The notes: generated from the letters alone by a model not told the origin. Counted from the first letter of the stretch, positions 19,200 through 29,005 are shown. The stretch: 64,000 nt of DNA from Roseinatronobacter sp. S2 (GCF_029581395.1 NZ_CP121113.1:483501-547500); one strand, 5' to 3'. Numbers and translations: made by a program.

Positions 19200-19817
19200 T
19201 CAGGGGGGCGCGGCATAGCGGGCCAGAAACATATCGACCGCCCCGTCGGCGACGCGCGCAATTTCTGCATCATTCACGTCTGCCTGCACGCCGCACAGCA
19301 TGCGGTCGCAAAGGGTTGTCTGGCACAACTGAAAGAACTGGTCGGCGGCAAGGTCGATATCATCAATGGCCAGCGTGCCGCGCGCCACTGCCTGCCGGAA
19401 ATAGGCCCCGAGTCGCGCGCGCCCCAGTTCCGGCCCGTTTTCATAAAACGCCCGCCCGATTTCGGGAAAGCGCGGCGCTTCGGACACGCAGATGCGGAAC
19501 ATGGCAATGCCGAAATCCGACATCAGATAGCCGATCAGGCGCAGTGCCGTGGCATGCAATGCCTGTCGGGGCGGGGCATCTGGGGTCAGCAGGTCAAGCG
19601 CCTCATCGGCAAGGTTCAGAATTTCAGTCTGATAGACTTCGGTGAAAAGCTGTCGTTTGTCAGGGAAATAGCTGTAAAGCGTGGCCTTTGATACGCCCGC
19701 AACCCGCGCAATTTCATCGACATTTGCGCGTTCATAGCCCATTTCGATGAAAACCTGCCGCGCACCTTCCAGAACCTGCCCGATTTTGCGGCCTTGCCTG
19801 ATCTTGTGTGTTGTCAC
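19200..19817 (-). CDS. TetR-family transcriptional regulator
   Basis: The 205-residue protein begins with a TetR DNA-binding domain (GARQVFIEMGYERANVDEIARVAGVSKATLYSYFPDKRQLF) and continues with an all-helical ligand domain. I chose a GTG start at 19817, preceded by AGGGGGA. The frame continues upstream to 19901, but that extension is not family-like. It is divergent from the AEC transporter at 19921, its most likely target, and lies just upstream of tex on the same strand. Confidence 0.9.
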   Translation of the reverse strand: MTTHKIRQGRKIGQVLEGARQVFIEMGYERANVDEIARVAGVSKATLYSYFPDKRQLFTEVYQTEILNLADEALDLLTPDAPPRQALHATALRLIGYLMSDFGIAMFRICVSEAPRFPEIGRAFYENGPELGRARLGAYFRQAVARGTLAIDDIDLAADQFFQLCQTTLCDRMLCGVQADVNDAEIARVADGAVDMFLARYAAPP

Positions 19818-19920
19818 TGTGCTGATGTCCCCCTGTAAGCTGTAGGATAGTGGCTGGAAATCGGCAAGGAAAGCGCACAATATGCGAATGCGACGTTTCA
19901 CATGTTAATTCCGGGTCAAG

Positions 19921-20850
19921 ATGGTCGAAATATTTCTGAAAACACTGCCATTCTTTGCCCTGATCGGTGTGGGCTTTGGTGCGGGGCGGTCCGGGTTCTT
20001 TCCGGCGCAGGCCACGGCCTATCTGACCAAGTTCGTCTTTTACTTTGCGCTGTCGGCCATGCTGTTCGGGTTTGCCGCCAATCTTAGTTTTGCCGACTTG
20101 CTGGATATGCAGGCAGCGGGTGCGTATCTGCTGGCCTGTGCGGTGGTGTATGGGGTGGTCATGCTGGTCGCGTTCGCGCGGCGCGCGAAACTTGACACCG
20201 CCACCATTGAGGCCCATTGCGCCATTATTGGCAATACCGGCTTTTTGGGCGTGCCGATGCTGGTGGTCCTGCTGGGCGAGGCATCGGTCAAGACCGTGTT
20301 GCTGGTGCTGACCATCGACCTGATCGTGTTTTCATCGCTGTTTACAGTGCTGATTACCTTCGCGCGGGGCGGCGGTGTGGACTGGCGCCTGCCTGCGCGA
20401 CTGTTCGGGGCGGTGTTGCGCAACCCGATGGTTGTGGCCATGGCGCTGGGGCTGACATGGTCGGCAACAGGGTGGCAGGTGCCCATGCCGGTCAATGACT
20501 TCCTGACACTTCTGGGGGCTGCGGCGACACCTTGCGCGCTGTTTGCGATCGGGGCGTCGCTTGCGGACAAGAAGCTGGAGCGGTTGCAGATTGTGTCCTG
20601 GCTGTCCTTTGCCAAACTGTTCTTGCATCCCGCTGCCGTGGCCGTGGCCGCGCTGGGCCTGTTTTCAGTGGACCCCTATGTTGCAGGCGTCCTGATTGCG
20701 GCGGCTGCCCTGCCGGTTGCAGGCAATGTCTTTATTCTGGCGCAGCATTATCAGGCAGGTCCAGCGCGGGTTTCAGCCACGATTCTGGTGTCCACACTGA
20801 TCAGCATTGCCACCGTGCCTGTCGTGATTGCATGGGTCACCGGCTTCTGA
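19921..20850 (+). CDS. AEC (auxin efflux carrier)-family transporter
   Basis: A 309-residue membrane protein with about ten hydrophobic helices arranged as two inverted halves, as usual for the AEC/BASS fold. The characteristic break motif GNTGFLGVPM lies after helix 4. Members export small organic acids or amino acids; the substrate cannot be read from sequence. It is divergent from the TetR gene, suggesting a regulator-exporter pair, and is followed 30 bp later by S-formylglutathione hydrolase. Confidence 0.88.
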   Translation: MVEIFLKTLPFFALIGVGFGAGRSGFFPAQATAYLTKFVFYFALSAMLFGFAANLSFADLLDMQAAGAYLLACAVVYGVVMLVAFARRAKLDTATIEAHCAIIGNTGFLGVPMLVVLLGEASVKTVLLVLTIDLIVFSSLFTVLITFARGGGVDWRLPARLFGAVLRNPMVVAMALGLTWSATGWQVPMPVNDFLTLLGAAATPCALFAIGASLADKKLERLQIVSWLSFAKLFLHPAAVAVAALGLFSVDPYVAGVLIAAAALPVAGNVFILAQHYQAGPARVSATILVSTLISIATVPVVIAWVTGF

Positions 20851-20880
20851 CACAGTGCCGGAAAATGAACGGAGAATGCT

Positions 20881-21711
20881 ATGGAAACGGTTTCTGAAAA
20901 CGCCTGTTTCGGGGGCGTGCAGGGTGTATATCGGCACGCATCGGGGGCATTGGGGTGTGACATGACCTTCGGGTTGTTCCTGCCTGCCGAAGCGCGGCTG
21001 CATCCGGTGCCGGTGCTGTGGTATCTGTCGGGCCTGACCTGCACGCATGAAAACGCGATGAACAAGGCGGGCGCGCAGGCCCATGCCGCAGCGCATGGTC
21101 TGGCGCTGGTGTTTCCCGACACGTCCCCGCGCGGGGAGGGCGTGGCCGATGATGATGCCTTTGATCTGGGGCAGGGCGCGGGCTTTTATGTCAATGCCAC
21201 ACAAGACCCGTGGGCCAGACACTACCGCATGTGGGATTACATCACGGATGAATTGCCGCGTGTCCTGATGGGCAATTTCGCGCTGGAAGAAGACCGTCAG
21301 GCCATCACCGGCCATTCGATGGGCGGGCATGGCGCGCTGAGCATGGCCATGCATCTGCCGGGGCGCTTTGCGTCCGTGTCGGCCTTCGCGCCCATTGCCA
21401 ACCCGACCGCCAGCGACTGGGGGCGCAAGCAGTTCGCGGCCTATCTGGGGCCGGATGAAAGCGCATGGGCCGCACATGATTCCAGCCTGCTGATGATGGA
21501 GCACGGGTTTCGGGGCGAGGTGCTGATAGATCAGGGCGCGTCCGATCAGTTTCTGGACCTGCTGCGCCCCGAAGCGCTGGCCCATGCCATGGCCGCGCGC
21601 CGCCAGTCCGGCACGTTCCGCATGCAGGCGGGGTATGATCACAGCTATTTCTTTGTTTCCAGTTTCATGGGCGAACATGTCGCCTTTCACGCGAAGGCGC
21701 TTGCACAATGA
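20881..21711 (+). CDS. fghA: S-formylglutathione hydrolase
   Basis: This esterase hydrolyses S-formylglutathione to formate and glutathione, the second step of glutathione-dependent formaldehyde removal. The alpha/beta-hydrolase fold shows the nucleophile elbow GHSMGGHGAL, the oxyanion region YLSGLTCTHENAMNKAG, an acid in DQGASDQFL and the His in GYDHSYFF. At 276 residues it is full length. GGAG precedes the ATG. The partner dehydrogenase is not in the window. Its stop overlaps the next start (ATGA). Confidence 0.95.
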   Translation: METVSENACFGGVQGVYRHASGALGCDMTFGLFLPAEARLHPVPVLWYLSGLTCTHENAMNKAGAQAHAAAHGLALVFPDTSPRGEGVADDDAFDLGQGAGFYVNATQDPWARHYRMWDYITDELPRVLMGNFALEEDRQAITGHSMGGHGALSMAMHLPGRFASVSAFAPIANPTASDWGRKQFAAYLGPDESAWAAHDSSLLMMEHGFRGEVLIDQGASDQFLDLLRPEALAHAMAARRQSGTFRMQAGYDHSYFFVSSFMGEHVAFHAKALAQ

Positions 21712-22319
21712 CGCGCGATATTCACGCTGTGGTGTTTGACATCGGCAATGTCCTGATCGGCTGGAACCCTGAACAGTTCTATGATGGGCTTATCGGGCAG
21801 GACCGGCGCAAGGCGCTGTTCTCACAGGTTGATCTGGACGGTATGAACGCCCGCATCGACCGTGGCGCGCCGTTTCATGCAACCGTTTTGGGCATGATTG
21901 ACGACCACCCCGACTGGAAGCGCGAGATCATGATCTGGCATGACCGCTGGATTGACATGATCACGCCGGTTATCGCCCCATCTGTGCAGATACTGCGCAA
22001 TCTGCGCGCGCAATCGGTTCCGGTTTATGCCTTGTCGAATTTCGGCGATGATACATTCACAATGGCGCAGGAAAAATATGAATTTCTGCATGAATTTGAT
22101 CGCGCCTTTATTTCCGGCCGCCTGGGTGTAATGAAACCCGAAGCGCGCATATATCAGATAGTGGAAGATGAAACCGGTGTCGCGCCGGAAAACCTGTTCT
22201 TTATTGACGATCGTGCAGACAATATTGAAGCCGCTTTGTCGCGCGGTTGGGCGGGGCATGTGTTCCAGTCCGCCGATGGGCTGAAAGACACGCTTGCGCA
22301 GCTTGGGTTGCCAAACTGA
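21708..22319 (+). CDS. HAD-family hydrolase
   Basis: The 203-residue HAD-superfamily protein has motif I (VVFDIGNVLIGW), motif II Ser/Asn (YALSNFGDD), Lys (MKPEARIY) and motif IV (FFIDDRADN). This subclass I group (YihX/haloacid dehalogenase-like) includes small phosphatases of sugar phosphates. It is translationally coupled to fghA by a 4-bp overlap. The substrate cannot be assigned. Confidence 0.88.
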   Translation: MTRDIHAVVFDIGNVLIGWNPEQFYDGLIGQDRRKALFSQVDLDGMNARIDRGAPFHATVLGMIDDHPDWKREIMIWHDRWIDMITPVIAPSVQILRNLRAQSVPVYALSNFGDDTFTMAQEKYEFLHEFDRAFISGRLGVMKPEARIYQIVEDETGVAPENLFFIDDRADNIEAALSRGWAGHVFQSADGLKDTLAQLGLPN

Positions 22320-22337
22320 TATATAAAGAGGGGCAGA

Positions 22338-23267
22338 ATGACATTTCCCATCATTTCTGCGGATATTGAACCGCATCTGAACTGGCGAGAGCTGACAGCC
22401 GCGTTTGAACAGGCGCATCGGCTGCCAAAAGCGGAAATCAGCGACAGTTTTCTGTACCGGCGTGGTGATACGCTGTTGTCGCGCGCGGCATGGATTGACG
22501 GGATGGGGGCCTTGGTGAAAACCGCGTCAATCTTTCCCGAAAATCCGTCGCAAGGGCTGCCTTCGGTAAATGGCGGTGTGTCGCTTTATTCCGATACAGA
22601 CGGCACATTGCAGGCGGTGGTTGATTTTCATCTGGTCACAAAGTGGAAGACCGCAGGCGACAGTTTGCTGGCGGCGCACTATCTGGCGCGCCCCGAAAGC
22701 CGTAACATTACCCTTGTGGGGTCCGGCGCTGTCGCGCGCAGCATGCATTCCGCCTATCGCGCGATTTTTCCAGACGCGAATTTCACAATCTGGAGTCGCC
22801 GTTTCAACACTGCGGCAGAATTGGCGGCGGATCTGCCAGATGCCGTGGCCGCGCAGGATCTGGAACAAGCGGTCGCACAGGCTGACATAATCTGCACCGC
22901 CACCATGAGCACAACGCCGGTTATTCGTGGCGAGTGGTTGAAACCGGGCCAGCATCTGGACCTGATCGGGGCCTATCGTCCTGATATGCGCGAGGTGGAT
23001 GACATCGCCTTGCAGCGCGCAGCCCTGTTTGTCGACAGCCGCGATACCACGCTGGACCATATCGGGGAATTGAAAGACCCGCTGTCGCGCGGAGCAATTA
23101 AGCGTGATGATATTCTTGCGGATTATTATGATATTTCCAAAGGTGAATTTAAAAGGCCATCCGCAGATGCAATCACGATTTGCAAAAATGGCGGTGGTGC
23201 GCATCTGGACCTGATGACAAGTCAGTATATATTGTCCAAATGGCAGACGCACACACCAGATCGTTAA
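22338..23267 (+). CDS. Ornithine cyclodeaminase/mu-crystallin-family protein
   Basis: The 309-residue protein has a Rossmann NAD-binding segment (ITLVGSGAVARSMHSAYRAIFP) and the family pattern KTASIFPENPSQGLPSVNGGVSLYS near residue 75, which holds the lysine used by ornithine cyclodeaminase and related imine reductases. The closing GGGAHLDLMTSQYI is typical. Family members act on ornithine, alanine, lysine-derived imines and others, so the reaction stays open. GAGGGG precedes the ATG, 18 bp after the HAD gene. Confidence 0.88.
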   Translation: MTFPIISADIEPHLNWRELTAAFEQAHRLPKAEISDSFLYRRGDTLLSRAAWIDGMGALVKTASIFPENPSQGLPSVNGGVSLYSDTDGTLQAVVDFHLVTKWKTAGDSLLAAHYLARPESRNITLVGSGAVARSMHSAYRAIFPDANFTIWSRRFNTAAELAADLPDAVAAQDLEQAVAQADIICTATMSTTPVIRGEWLKPGQHLDLIGAYRPDMREVDDIALQRAALFVDSRDTTLDHIGELKDPLSRGAIKRDDILADYYDISKGEFKRPSADAITICKNGGGAHLDLMTSQYILSKWQTHTPDR

Positions 23268-23335
23268 TTTGAAGCGACTTGCCAAGGGTTTTGTTTTGGT
23301 GCAGGACACAGTTAGAACAAATATATGAGGGTATC

Positions 23336-23647
23336 ATGATTGACCTGAACACACTTTCATTGGCCGACCTGAAAAAATTGCAGAAAGATGTCAGCAAGGC
23401 TATCGACAGCTTCCAGGACCGTGAGCGTAAGGCAGCAATTGCCGAGCTGGAAGTTGTTGCAAAGGAACGTGGCTTTACGCTGGCGCAGTTGTTGGACGAA
23501 ACATCGGTAAAACCACGCAAGCCGGTTGAACCGAAATATGCCAACCCTGCGAATCCTTCGGAAACCTGGTCTGGCCGTGGGCGTAAACCGCGCTGGGTTG
23601 TGGCCGCGTTGGATGCCGGAAAAAGCCTTGATGATCTGGCTATCTGA
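23336..23647 (+). CDS. H-NS-family nucleoid protein (HvrA-like)
   Basis: The 103-residue protein has an N-terminal oligomerisation helix (LADLKKLQKDVSKAIDSFQDRERKAAIAEL) and a C-terminal H-NS DNA-binding domain (NPSETWSGRGRKPRWVVAAL). The length is typical of alphaproteobacterial H-NS/HvrA/Spb proteins. GAGGG lies just upstream of the ATG. In Rhodobacter hvrA follows regA; here the gene is 15 kb from regA. As an H-NS homologue it is also a candidate silencer of AT-rich foreign DNA such as the island at 1-13 kb. Confidence 0.92.
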   Translation: MIDLNTLSLADLKKLQKDVSKAIDSFQDRERKAAIAELEVVAKERGFTLAQLLDETSVKPRKPVEPKYANPANPSETWSGRGRKPRWVVAALDAGKSLDDLAI

Positions 23648-23652
23648 TTGTT

Positions 23653-24543
23653 GTGCTTCAAACGGCGCACAAGACATACAGGTTCTTGGTTGATTTTTAT
23701 ACGATAATGTCCGACCGGAATATCGGGCTTATATCGGCAGGGGTCGCATTTTTTACCTTGTTGGCGGTGTTTCCCGCTATTGCGGCCTTTATTTCCCTGT
23801 TTGGTATTTTTTCAGATCCGCTTGCCCTGCAACATCAGCTATCGCTGATACAGGATCTGGTGCCGCCTGCGGCTTTTACCTTGCTGGAAAACCAGATCAT
23901 GCGTCTGGTGTGGTCCAATGATGGTACATTGGGCTGGGCTGGTCTGTTGTCCACATTGATTGCATTGTTTCTGGCGCGTCAGGGTGTGGATGCAATGCTG
24001 CGGGGAATGAATGCCATTTATGGCAGTCGGCGGCGCACCGGCCCAAGGCACTTGCTGGCGGTGGCTGTTATCACGCTGGGGATGGTGCTTGCGGGGATTG
24101 TGGCCCTGCTTGCACTGCTGGTGCTGCCGGTGGTGCTGGCCATCTTCCCTTTGGCCGGACTGAATGCGCTGCTGGTCGAAGTGTCGCGCTGGTCGGTCAC
24201 GTTCGGACTGGTGGCGTTGTGGTTATGGGTGTTTTACCGCATTGGTCCGGTGCGCAATCGTGGCAGCTATGCCAGCATCAAACCCGGACTTGCGCTTGCG
24301 ATGATCCTTTGGATTCTGGTGTCAGTCGGGTTTTCCTACTTCCTGTCCAATTTTGGCCGCTACAACGAAGTATACGGATCACTTGGGGCGGTGGTCGCGT
24401 TGTTGATGTGGTTCTACCTGTCGGCCTATGTGGTGTTGCTGGGTGGCGTGCTGAACGCCATGATCGACAAGGGGCGCCAGGCCGCGCCGCCCCTTGCGCC
24501 TAGCCCCATGTCGGATGAAAACGACCCGCAGGCGACAGGGTAA
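23653..24543 (+). CDS. YihY/UPF0761 (RBN-family) inner membrane protein
   Basis: A 296-residue polytopic membrane protein with six predicted helices and the family motif AGVAFFTLLAVFPAIAAF in the first. GRYNEVYGSLGAVVALLMWFYLSAYVVLLGG near the C-terminus is the other hallmark. The old name RNase BN is not supported biochemically for this family. Start is a GTG six bases after the H-NS stop. The last 44 bp overlap the convergent map gene. Confidence 0.9.
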   Translation: MLQTAHKTYRFLVDFYTIMSDRNIGLISAGVAFFTLLAVFPAIAAFISLFGIFSDPLALQHQLSLIQDLVPPAAFTLLENQIMRLVWSNDGTLGWAGLLSTLIALFLARQGVDAMLRGMNAIYGSRRRTGPRHLLAVAVITLGMVLAGIVALLALLVLPVVLAIFPLAGLNALLVEVSRWSVTFGLVALWLWVFYRIGPVRNRGSYASIKPGLALAMILWILVSVGFSYFLSNFGRYNEVYGSLGAVVALLMWFYLSAYVVLLGGVLNAMIDKGRQAAPPLAPSPMSDENDPQATG

Positions 24544-25372
24544 ATATTTCAAACCCGCTTTCCGTCACACCGATCGAATGCTCGAACTGTGCAGACAGCA
24601 TCTTGTCGCGCGTGATTGCGGTCCAGTCATCGGCCAGAACCACTGTTTCCGCGCGCCCCAGATTGACCATGGGTTCAATGGTAAAGAACATGCCTTCTTG
24701 CAGCTTGGGGCCACTTCCCGCGCGCCCGTAATGCAGGACATTGGGCGGGGAATGAAACACCCGCCCCAACCCGTGCCCGCAGAAATCGCGCACCACGGCC
24801 ATGCGCTGGCTTTCGACATAGGACTGGATGGCATGCCCGATATCGCCAAAGGTATTGCCCGGCCGCACTGCTTCTATGCCAAGCATCAGCGCATCATATG
24901 TAACCTGGATCAGCCGTTCGGCCCGCCGTGGCAGTTTGCCCGCCGCATACATGCGCGAAGTGTCCCCGAACCACCCGTCCACAACAACCGTGACATCAAT
25001 GTTCAGAATGTCGCCATCCTTCAGAACATCATCGCCGCGGCGCTTTTCGGGGTCTTTGGAAATGGTTTCATCCTTGCTCATGGGGATGGGTGCGCCGGGA
25101 ATGCCGTGGCAGACAACATGGTTGACCGAAATGCAACTGGCGTGCTGATAGCCCCGATAGCCGATTGTCGCAGATGTAGCGCCCGCAGAATTTACCATTT
25201 CGGTGATCATTGCATCAATCGCGCCGGTGGTTTGTCCGGGAAAGATATGCTGTGCAATATCGTCCAGTATTTTGGCGGCAAGCTGTCCGGCTTTGTTCAT
25301 TCCGGCAAAATCTGCCGGTTCATGAATGCGAATGCCATCTTTCGTAACGTGGCCTTTGTGTAACTCGTCCAA
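24500..25372 (-). CDS. map: Methionine aminopeptidase, type I
   Basis: This metalloprotease removes the initiator Met from nascent proteins. The five metal ligands are visible: Asp in NIDVTVVVDGWFGD (two Asp), His in GHGLGRVFH, Glu in FTIEPM and Glu in FEHSIGV. The substrate-binding His is in NHVVCHGIP. At 290 residues it is slightly long, with a C-terminal extension that overlaps the convergent yihY end. The start is a TTG at 25372 with CGGAGG five bases upstream; no ATG fits. Confidence 0.95.
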   Translation of the reverse strand: MDELHKGHVTKDGIRIHEPADFAGMNKAGQLAAKILDDIAQHIFPGQTTGAIDAMITEMVNSAGATSATIGYRGYQHASCISVNHVVCHGIPGAPIPMSKDETISKDPEKRRGDDVLKDGDILNIDVTVVVDGWFGDTSRMYAAGKLPRRAERLIQVTYDALMLGIEAVRPGNTFGDIGHAIQSYVESQRMAVVRDFCGHGLGRVFHSPPNVLHYGRAGSGPKLQEGMFFTIEPMVNLGRAETVVLADDWTAITRDKMLSAQFEHSIGVTESGFEIFTLSPAGRFHPTWG

Positions 25373-25492
25373 GAATGCCTCCGTCGGGACTTGATCTGCT
25401 TCAGTTTTGCCTCAATAGCCGGAATGCGATACTCAGGCAATGTCATGCAATTTCTGACGGGATGATTCGTTTAAATATTAAGAGGCAATTCT

Positions 25493-28345
25493 ATGCTAGA
25501 AGACGGCGATGCCCAGGGTCAGGCCTTGGGTGAAACAGATCGCGACGCCAGAATTGCCCGCGCTTTCAGCGATGCGCAGAGCCTGCTGCACAGATGTACA
25601 GCAGAACACCAGCAGGACACAATCATGACCGCGTTGCGGAAGATCGGTCAGGCGATGGAGGCCGACAGGGCCTATATATTTCGAATCAAAGGGTCTGTTT
25701 CTGTCGACAATACGCATGAATGGTGTGCTGATGGCATCCGGCCACTAAAGGCAGAACTGCAAGACCTGCCCTATGAAATGGGTGATCCGTTCTGGCAGGC
25801 CTTTCGCGCGTCCAAACAGGCATTCATGCTGGATATCCGCATGATTCCAGTCGGCAGCGCATTCCACGAGTTGCTTGAAGATCATGAGATCAAGTCGCTA
25901 CTCGCGTCTTCGCTTTGGTGCGATGGCGATATGATCGGCTTTGTCGGGCTGGATTTTGTGCGCGACCACAAGCTGTTTACAGACCTTGAATGCAGCTTGA
26001 TGCAAGGATTTGCGGCATCTGTCGGGATGGTTCTGAATTTGGCAGAACAAACCAGCGCACTTCAGCGCACGCAATCCGAATTGCGGCTTGAACGCGCGCG
26101 CATCGAGGCGATGGTTTTCTCGTTGCCGGAATTGCTTGTTGAAACCGACAGCAACGGCACGATTGTGTCCTTCAACCAAGGCGATCCGCTGGTTTTTGCG
26201 TTGAACCCCGACGAGGTGATTGGCCGATCCCCCGATATGGTGTTGCCGCCGGATGTTGCCGCAATCGTGCGCAAGGCCATGAAACAGGTTGATCTTTTTG
26301 GCTGGTCGCCAAGCTTCGCCTATACCCTGCCATTTCCATCCGGTGACAAACGCTTTACGCTGACGGCAACCAGACGCCACCATGATGACCCCCACATAAC
26401 GCATGGCTATCTGTTCATTGTGCGTGACGTCACCGAAAGCTACATGCAGGACAAACAGATACGGCAACTTGGCCGCGTCGCGGAACTGTCCACGAACATT
26501 ATCATGCTGACCGACAAGAACAGGCATGTGACATGGATGAACCCGGCCAGCGTTGCCCGAACGGGCTATACCTTGAAAACAGCGCAGGGGCTGCGTCCCA
26601 GTGACATTCTGCATCTGCGTGACGCAGCCCCGGACCTTGCCCAAACTGTCTGTCACGCGCTGGATAATGGCCAAAGTATAAATGCGGAATTACAGGCGCG
26701 CAGCCGTCGCGGCATTTCCTACTGGCTGGACCTGAACGTCCAGCCGTTGCGCAGCCCTGATGGCTATATCCAGGGCTACCTTGTAGTGGGCGTGGATATC
26801 ACGTCGCATAAACTGGCCGAGGCGCGCGCCCTGCGTGACAAGATCCAGGCAATGGAGATCACCCGCGAAGGAATCGCGATCCTTACCCCTGATGGACGGT
26901 TTTCCTATCTGAACTGCGCATTCCGTGCGGTTCTGGGCGTCGCGAGAGAGGTAGATGTATCGGGCTTGACCTGGCATGAACTTGTCGCGCCAGAGCATAT
27001 CACGAAACTGACAGCTATTTTTTCCGAACTGATGAGCGAAGGATATTGGTCAGGAGAGGTCATGTTGCCGGATCCTGACGGGGGCGATGCATGGTATGAT
27101 CTGTCCTTATCCGTTCAGGACGATGGCAGTATCTTTGTGCTGGTGCGCAACGTTACCGCGCGACGTCTGGCCGAGGCCGACCGACAGCGATTGCGCGAAC
27201 AGCTTCAGATTGCGCAAAGCCGACAACTTATGTCGCAACTGGCGGGGGGGCTGGCGCATGATTTCGCCAACATTCTGGCCGCGATCTTGGGCTCGGTCGA
27301 TATACTGAAACCCAAGGCTGGCCCCGACATGCTGCCCAGTCTGGCGCGCATACACGCAGCAGGTCGACAAGGGCAGGCGCTTGTCGGAAACCTGATGCGG
27401 CTGGGCCGAATGAAATCCGCCGCCAGCACTGCCGACCTTCAGGATGTCTTGCGCCAGTCAGTTGAACTGGTCCGGCCCGGATTGGGCAAGGAAATCTCTG
27501 TGGTGCTGGACTTTGATGACAAGGCCGCCGCAACACAGGTGGATGCGACTGAAATGATGCAGGTCGTTATCAACCTGATGATGAATGCCGGTGATGCAAT
27601 CCGGCAAAATGGGACGCAAAGTGGGCAGATTACCTTGCGCATGGCCGCAAAAGACAGTCTTTGCTTTGCGCCTGTTGTCGACATCGGCAAGGTATCTGCG
27701 GGAAAACGCTATGTCGTTATCGACATATCAGACACTGGGACCGGCATGACGCCCGAGGTCCGATCTGAAATATTCAAGCCGTATTTCACGACCAAAGGCG
27801 CCGGGGGAACAGGCCTAGGGCTGGCAATTGTTGCACATATTGTCACGTCCCGAAACTGGGGACTGCAAGTTGTCGACGCCGCGCAAGGGGGAACCATCAT
27901 GCGGCTTTACCTGCCTGCCTTGGTGCCCGACAAGACCAATACGCGTGAACCGGTGGAACGTGTCGCACAGCCGCTGGTTGGGCGAAATGTGCTGCTTGTC
28001 GATGCAGATGACGGCGTGTTGCAAAGTATGGCCGGAATTCTGTCACTCGCCGGTGCCGAAGTGGCAAGTTGCACAGACCCCCGTGATGCGCTGGATGCCC
28101 TGCGCGAAGATCCGCAGGCTTGGGATACTGTTCTGGCAGATCAGAACCTGACACCCATCACCGGACTGGAACTGGCGCGGGAACTCATGGCGATCAACCG
28201 CAAGCTGCAAATATACGTTACCGGCACGTCGTTGCCATTGCAATTTGCGAATGACTTCGATAACAAATTGATCACTGCATTAATATCGAAATCCATATCA
28301 GGTGCTGAATTAATTGCAGTTCTTACGCGCACGGATCGGACGTAG
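25493..28345 (+). CDS. Multi-PAS hybrid sensor histidine kinase with GAF and receiver domains
   Basis: The 950-residue soluble kinase has a GAF-like sensor (about 30-190), three PAS-type segments (about 200-325, 330-450, 455-575), a HisKA/HATPase core and a C-terminal receiver. The H-box is AGGLAHDFANILAAILG (the family with HDFNN-like sequence), followed by the N-box (VVINLMMNAGDAI), G1 (DISDTGTGM) and G2 (GTGLGLAI). The receiver keeps the acidic pair (LLVDADD), a probable phospho-Asp (LADQNL) and Lys (ISKSI). No membrane segment is seen. A LuxR-type regulator follows 30 bp later and is its likely output. Confidence 0.92.
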   Translation: MLEDGDAQGQALGETDRDARIARAFSDAQSLLHRCTAEHQQDTIMTALRKIGQAMEADRAYIFRIKGSVSVDNTHEWCADGIRPLKAELQDLPYEMGDPFWQAFRASKQAFMLDIRMIPVGSAFHELLEDHEIKSLLASSLWCDGDMIGFVGLDFVRDHKLFTDLECSLMQGFAASVGMVLNLAEQTSALQRTQSELRLERARIEAMVFSLPELLVETDSNGTIVSFNQGDPLVFALNPDEVIGRSPDMVLPPDVAAIVRKAMKQVDLFGWSPSFAYTLPFPSGDKRFTLTATRRHHDDPHITHGYLFIVRDVTESYMQDKQIRQLGRVAELSTNIIMLTDKNRHVTWMNPASVARTGYTLKTAQGLRPSDILHLRDAAPDLAQTVCHALDNGQSINAELQARSRRGISYWLDLNVQPLRSPDGYIQGYLVVGVDITSHKLAEARALRDKIQAMEITREGIAILTPDGRFSYLNCAFRAVLGVAREVDVSGLTWHELVAPEHITKLTAIFSELMSEGYWSGEVMLPDPDGGDAWYDLSLSVQDDGSIFVLVRNVTARRLAEADRQRLREQLQIAQSRQLMSQLAGGLAHDFANILAAILGSVDILKPKAGPDMLPSLARIHAAGRQGQALVGNLMRLGRMKSAASTADLQDVLRQSVELVRPGLGKEISVVLDFDDKAAATQVDATEMMQVVINLMMNAGDAIRQNGTQSGQITLRMAAKDSLCFAPVVDIGKVSAGKRYVVIDISDTGTGMTPEVRSEIFKPYFTTKGAGGTGLGLAIVAHIVTSRNWGLQVVDAAQGGTIMRLYLPALVPDKTNTREPVERVAQPLVGRNVLLVDADDGVLQSMAGILSLAGAEVASCTDPRDALDALREDPQAWDTVLADQNLTPITGLELARELMAINRKLQIYVTGTSLPLQFANDFDNKLITALISKSISGAELIAVLTRTDRT

Positions 28346-28375
28346 TGGTGTCCGCGCGCCTTGGGACTTCATCTT

Positions 28376-29005
28376 ATGCGTCTACTGATTGCCGACGACC
28401 ATGCATTGATTCTTGACATGCTGCAGAATTTTCTGGAGCAAGAAAAAGACATGGAAATCGTAGCGGCAAACGATATGCAGGACGCGATTTCTGCGGTATC
28501 GGCGCAACCGGGTTTCGACCTTGCATTACTCGACTATGATATGCCCGGAATGGACAAGCTGGACGGGTTGCGCCGCTTCATGGAAAACAATTCCGCGCCA
28601 CCTGTTGTCATCCTTTCAGGACATGCGGCGCGCGATGTGGCCCAACGTGCCGTTAGTATGGGTGCGCGCGGGTTCTTGCCAAAATCAATGCCCGCACAAT
28701 CGCTGCTGCATGCCATCCGGTTCATGGCGCTAGGCGAAAAATATGTTCCGGTGGATTTCTTGTTTTCATCTGATCAGGCTGACGCTTCACCGGCACCTGA
28801 CGGCCCCTCTGCCACAGCCTTGACCGCGCGTGAACTCGACGTGCTCAAGGCGCTGTGTGACGGCAAGACCAACAAGGAAATTGCCCGTGATCTGGGATTG
28901 CGCGAACCAACCATCAAACTGCATGTCAAGACACTCTACCGGCGCCTTGGTGCCAGCAACCGGACACAGGCGGTCATGATCGCCAGATCCTGGGGCATAT
29001 ACTGA
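28376..29005 (+). CDS. LuxR/NarL-type response regulator
   Basis: A receiver domain is followed by a LuxR HTH. The acidic pair is in LLIADDHA, the phospho-Asp in LALLDYDMPGM, Thr/Ser in VILSGH and Lys in FLPKSM. The HTH reads LTARELDVLKALCDGKTNKEIARDL...TIKLHVKTLYRRLGASNRTQA. The product is 209 residues from the Met at 28376. It directly follows the hybrid kinase gene, and the two should form a phosphorelay. Target genes are not evident. Confidence 0.93.
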   Translation: MRLLIADDHALILDMLQNFLEQEKDMEIVAANDMQDAISAVSAQPGFDLALLDYDMPGMDKLDGLRRFMENNSAPPVVILSGHAARDVAQRAVSMGARGFLPKSMPAQSLLHAIRFMALGEKYVPVDFLFSSDQADASPAPDGPSATALTARELDVLKALCDGKTNKEIARDLGLREPTIKLHVKTLYRRLGASNRTQAVMIARSWGIY

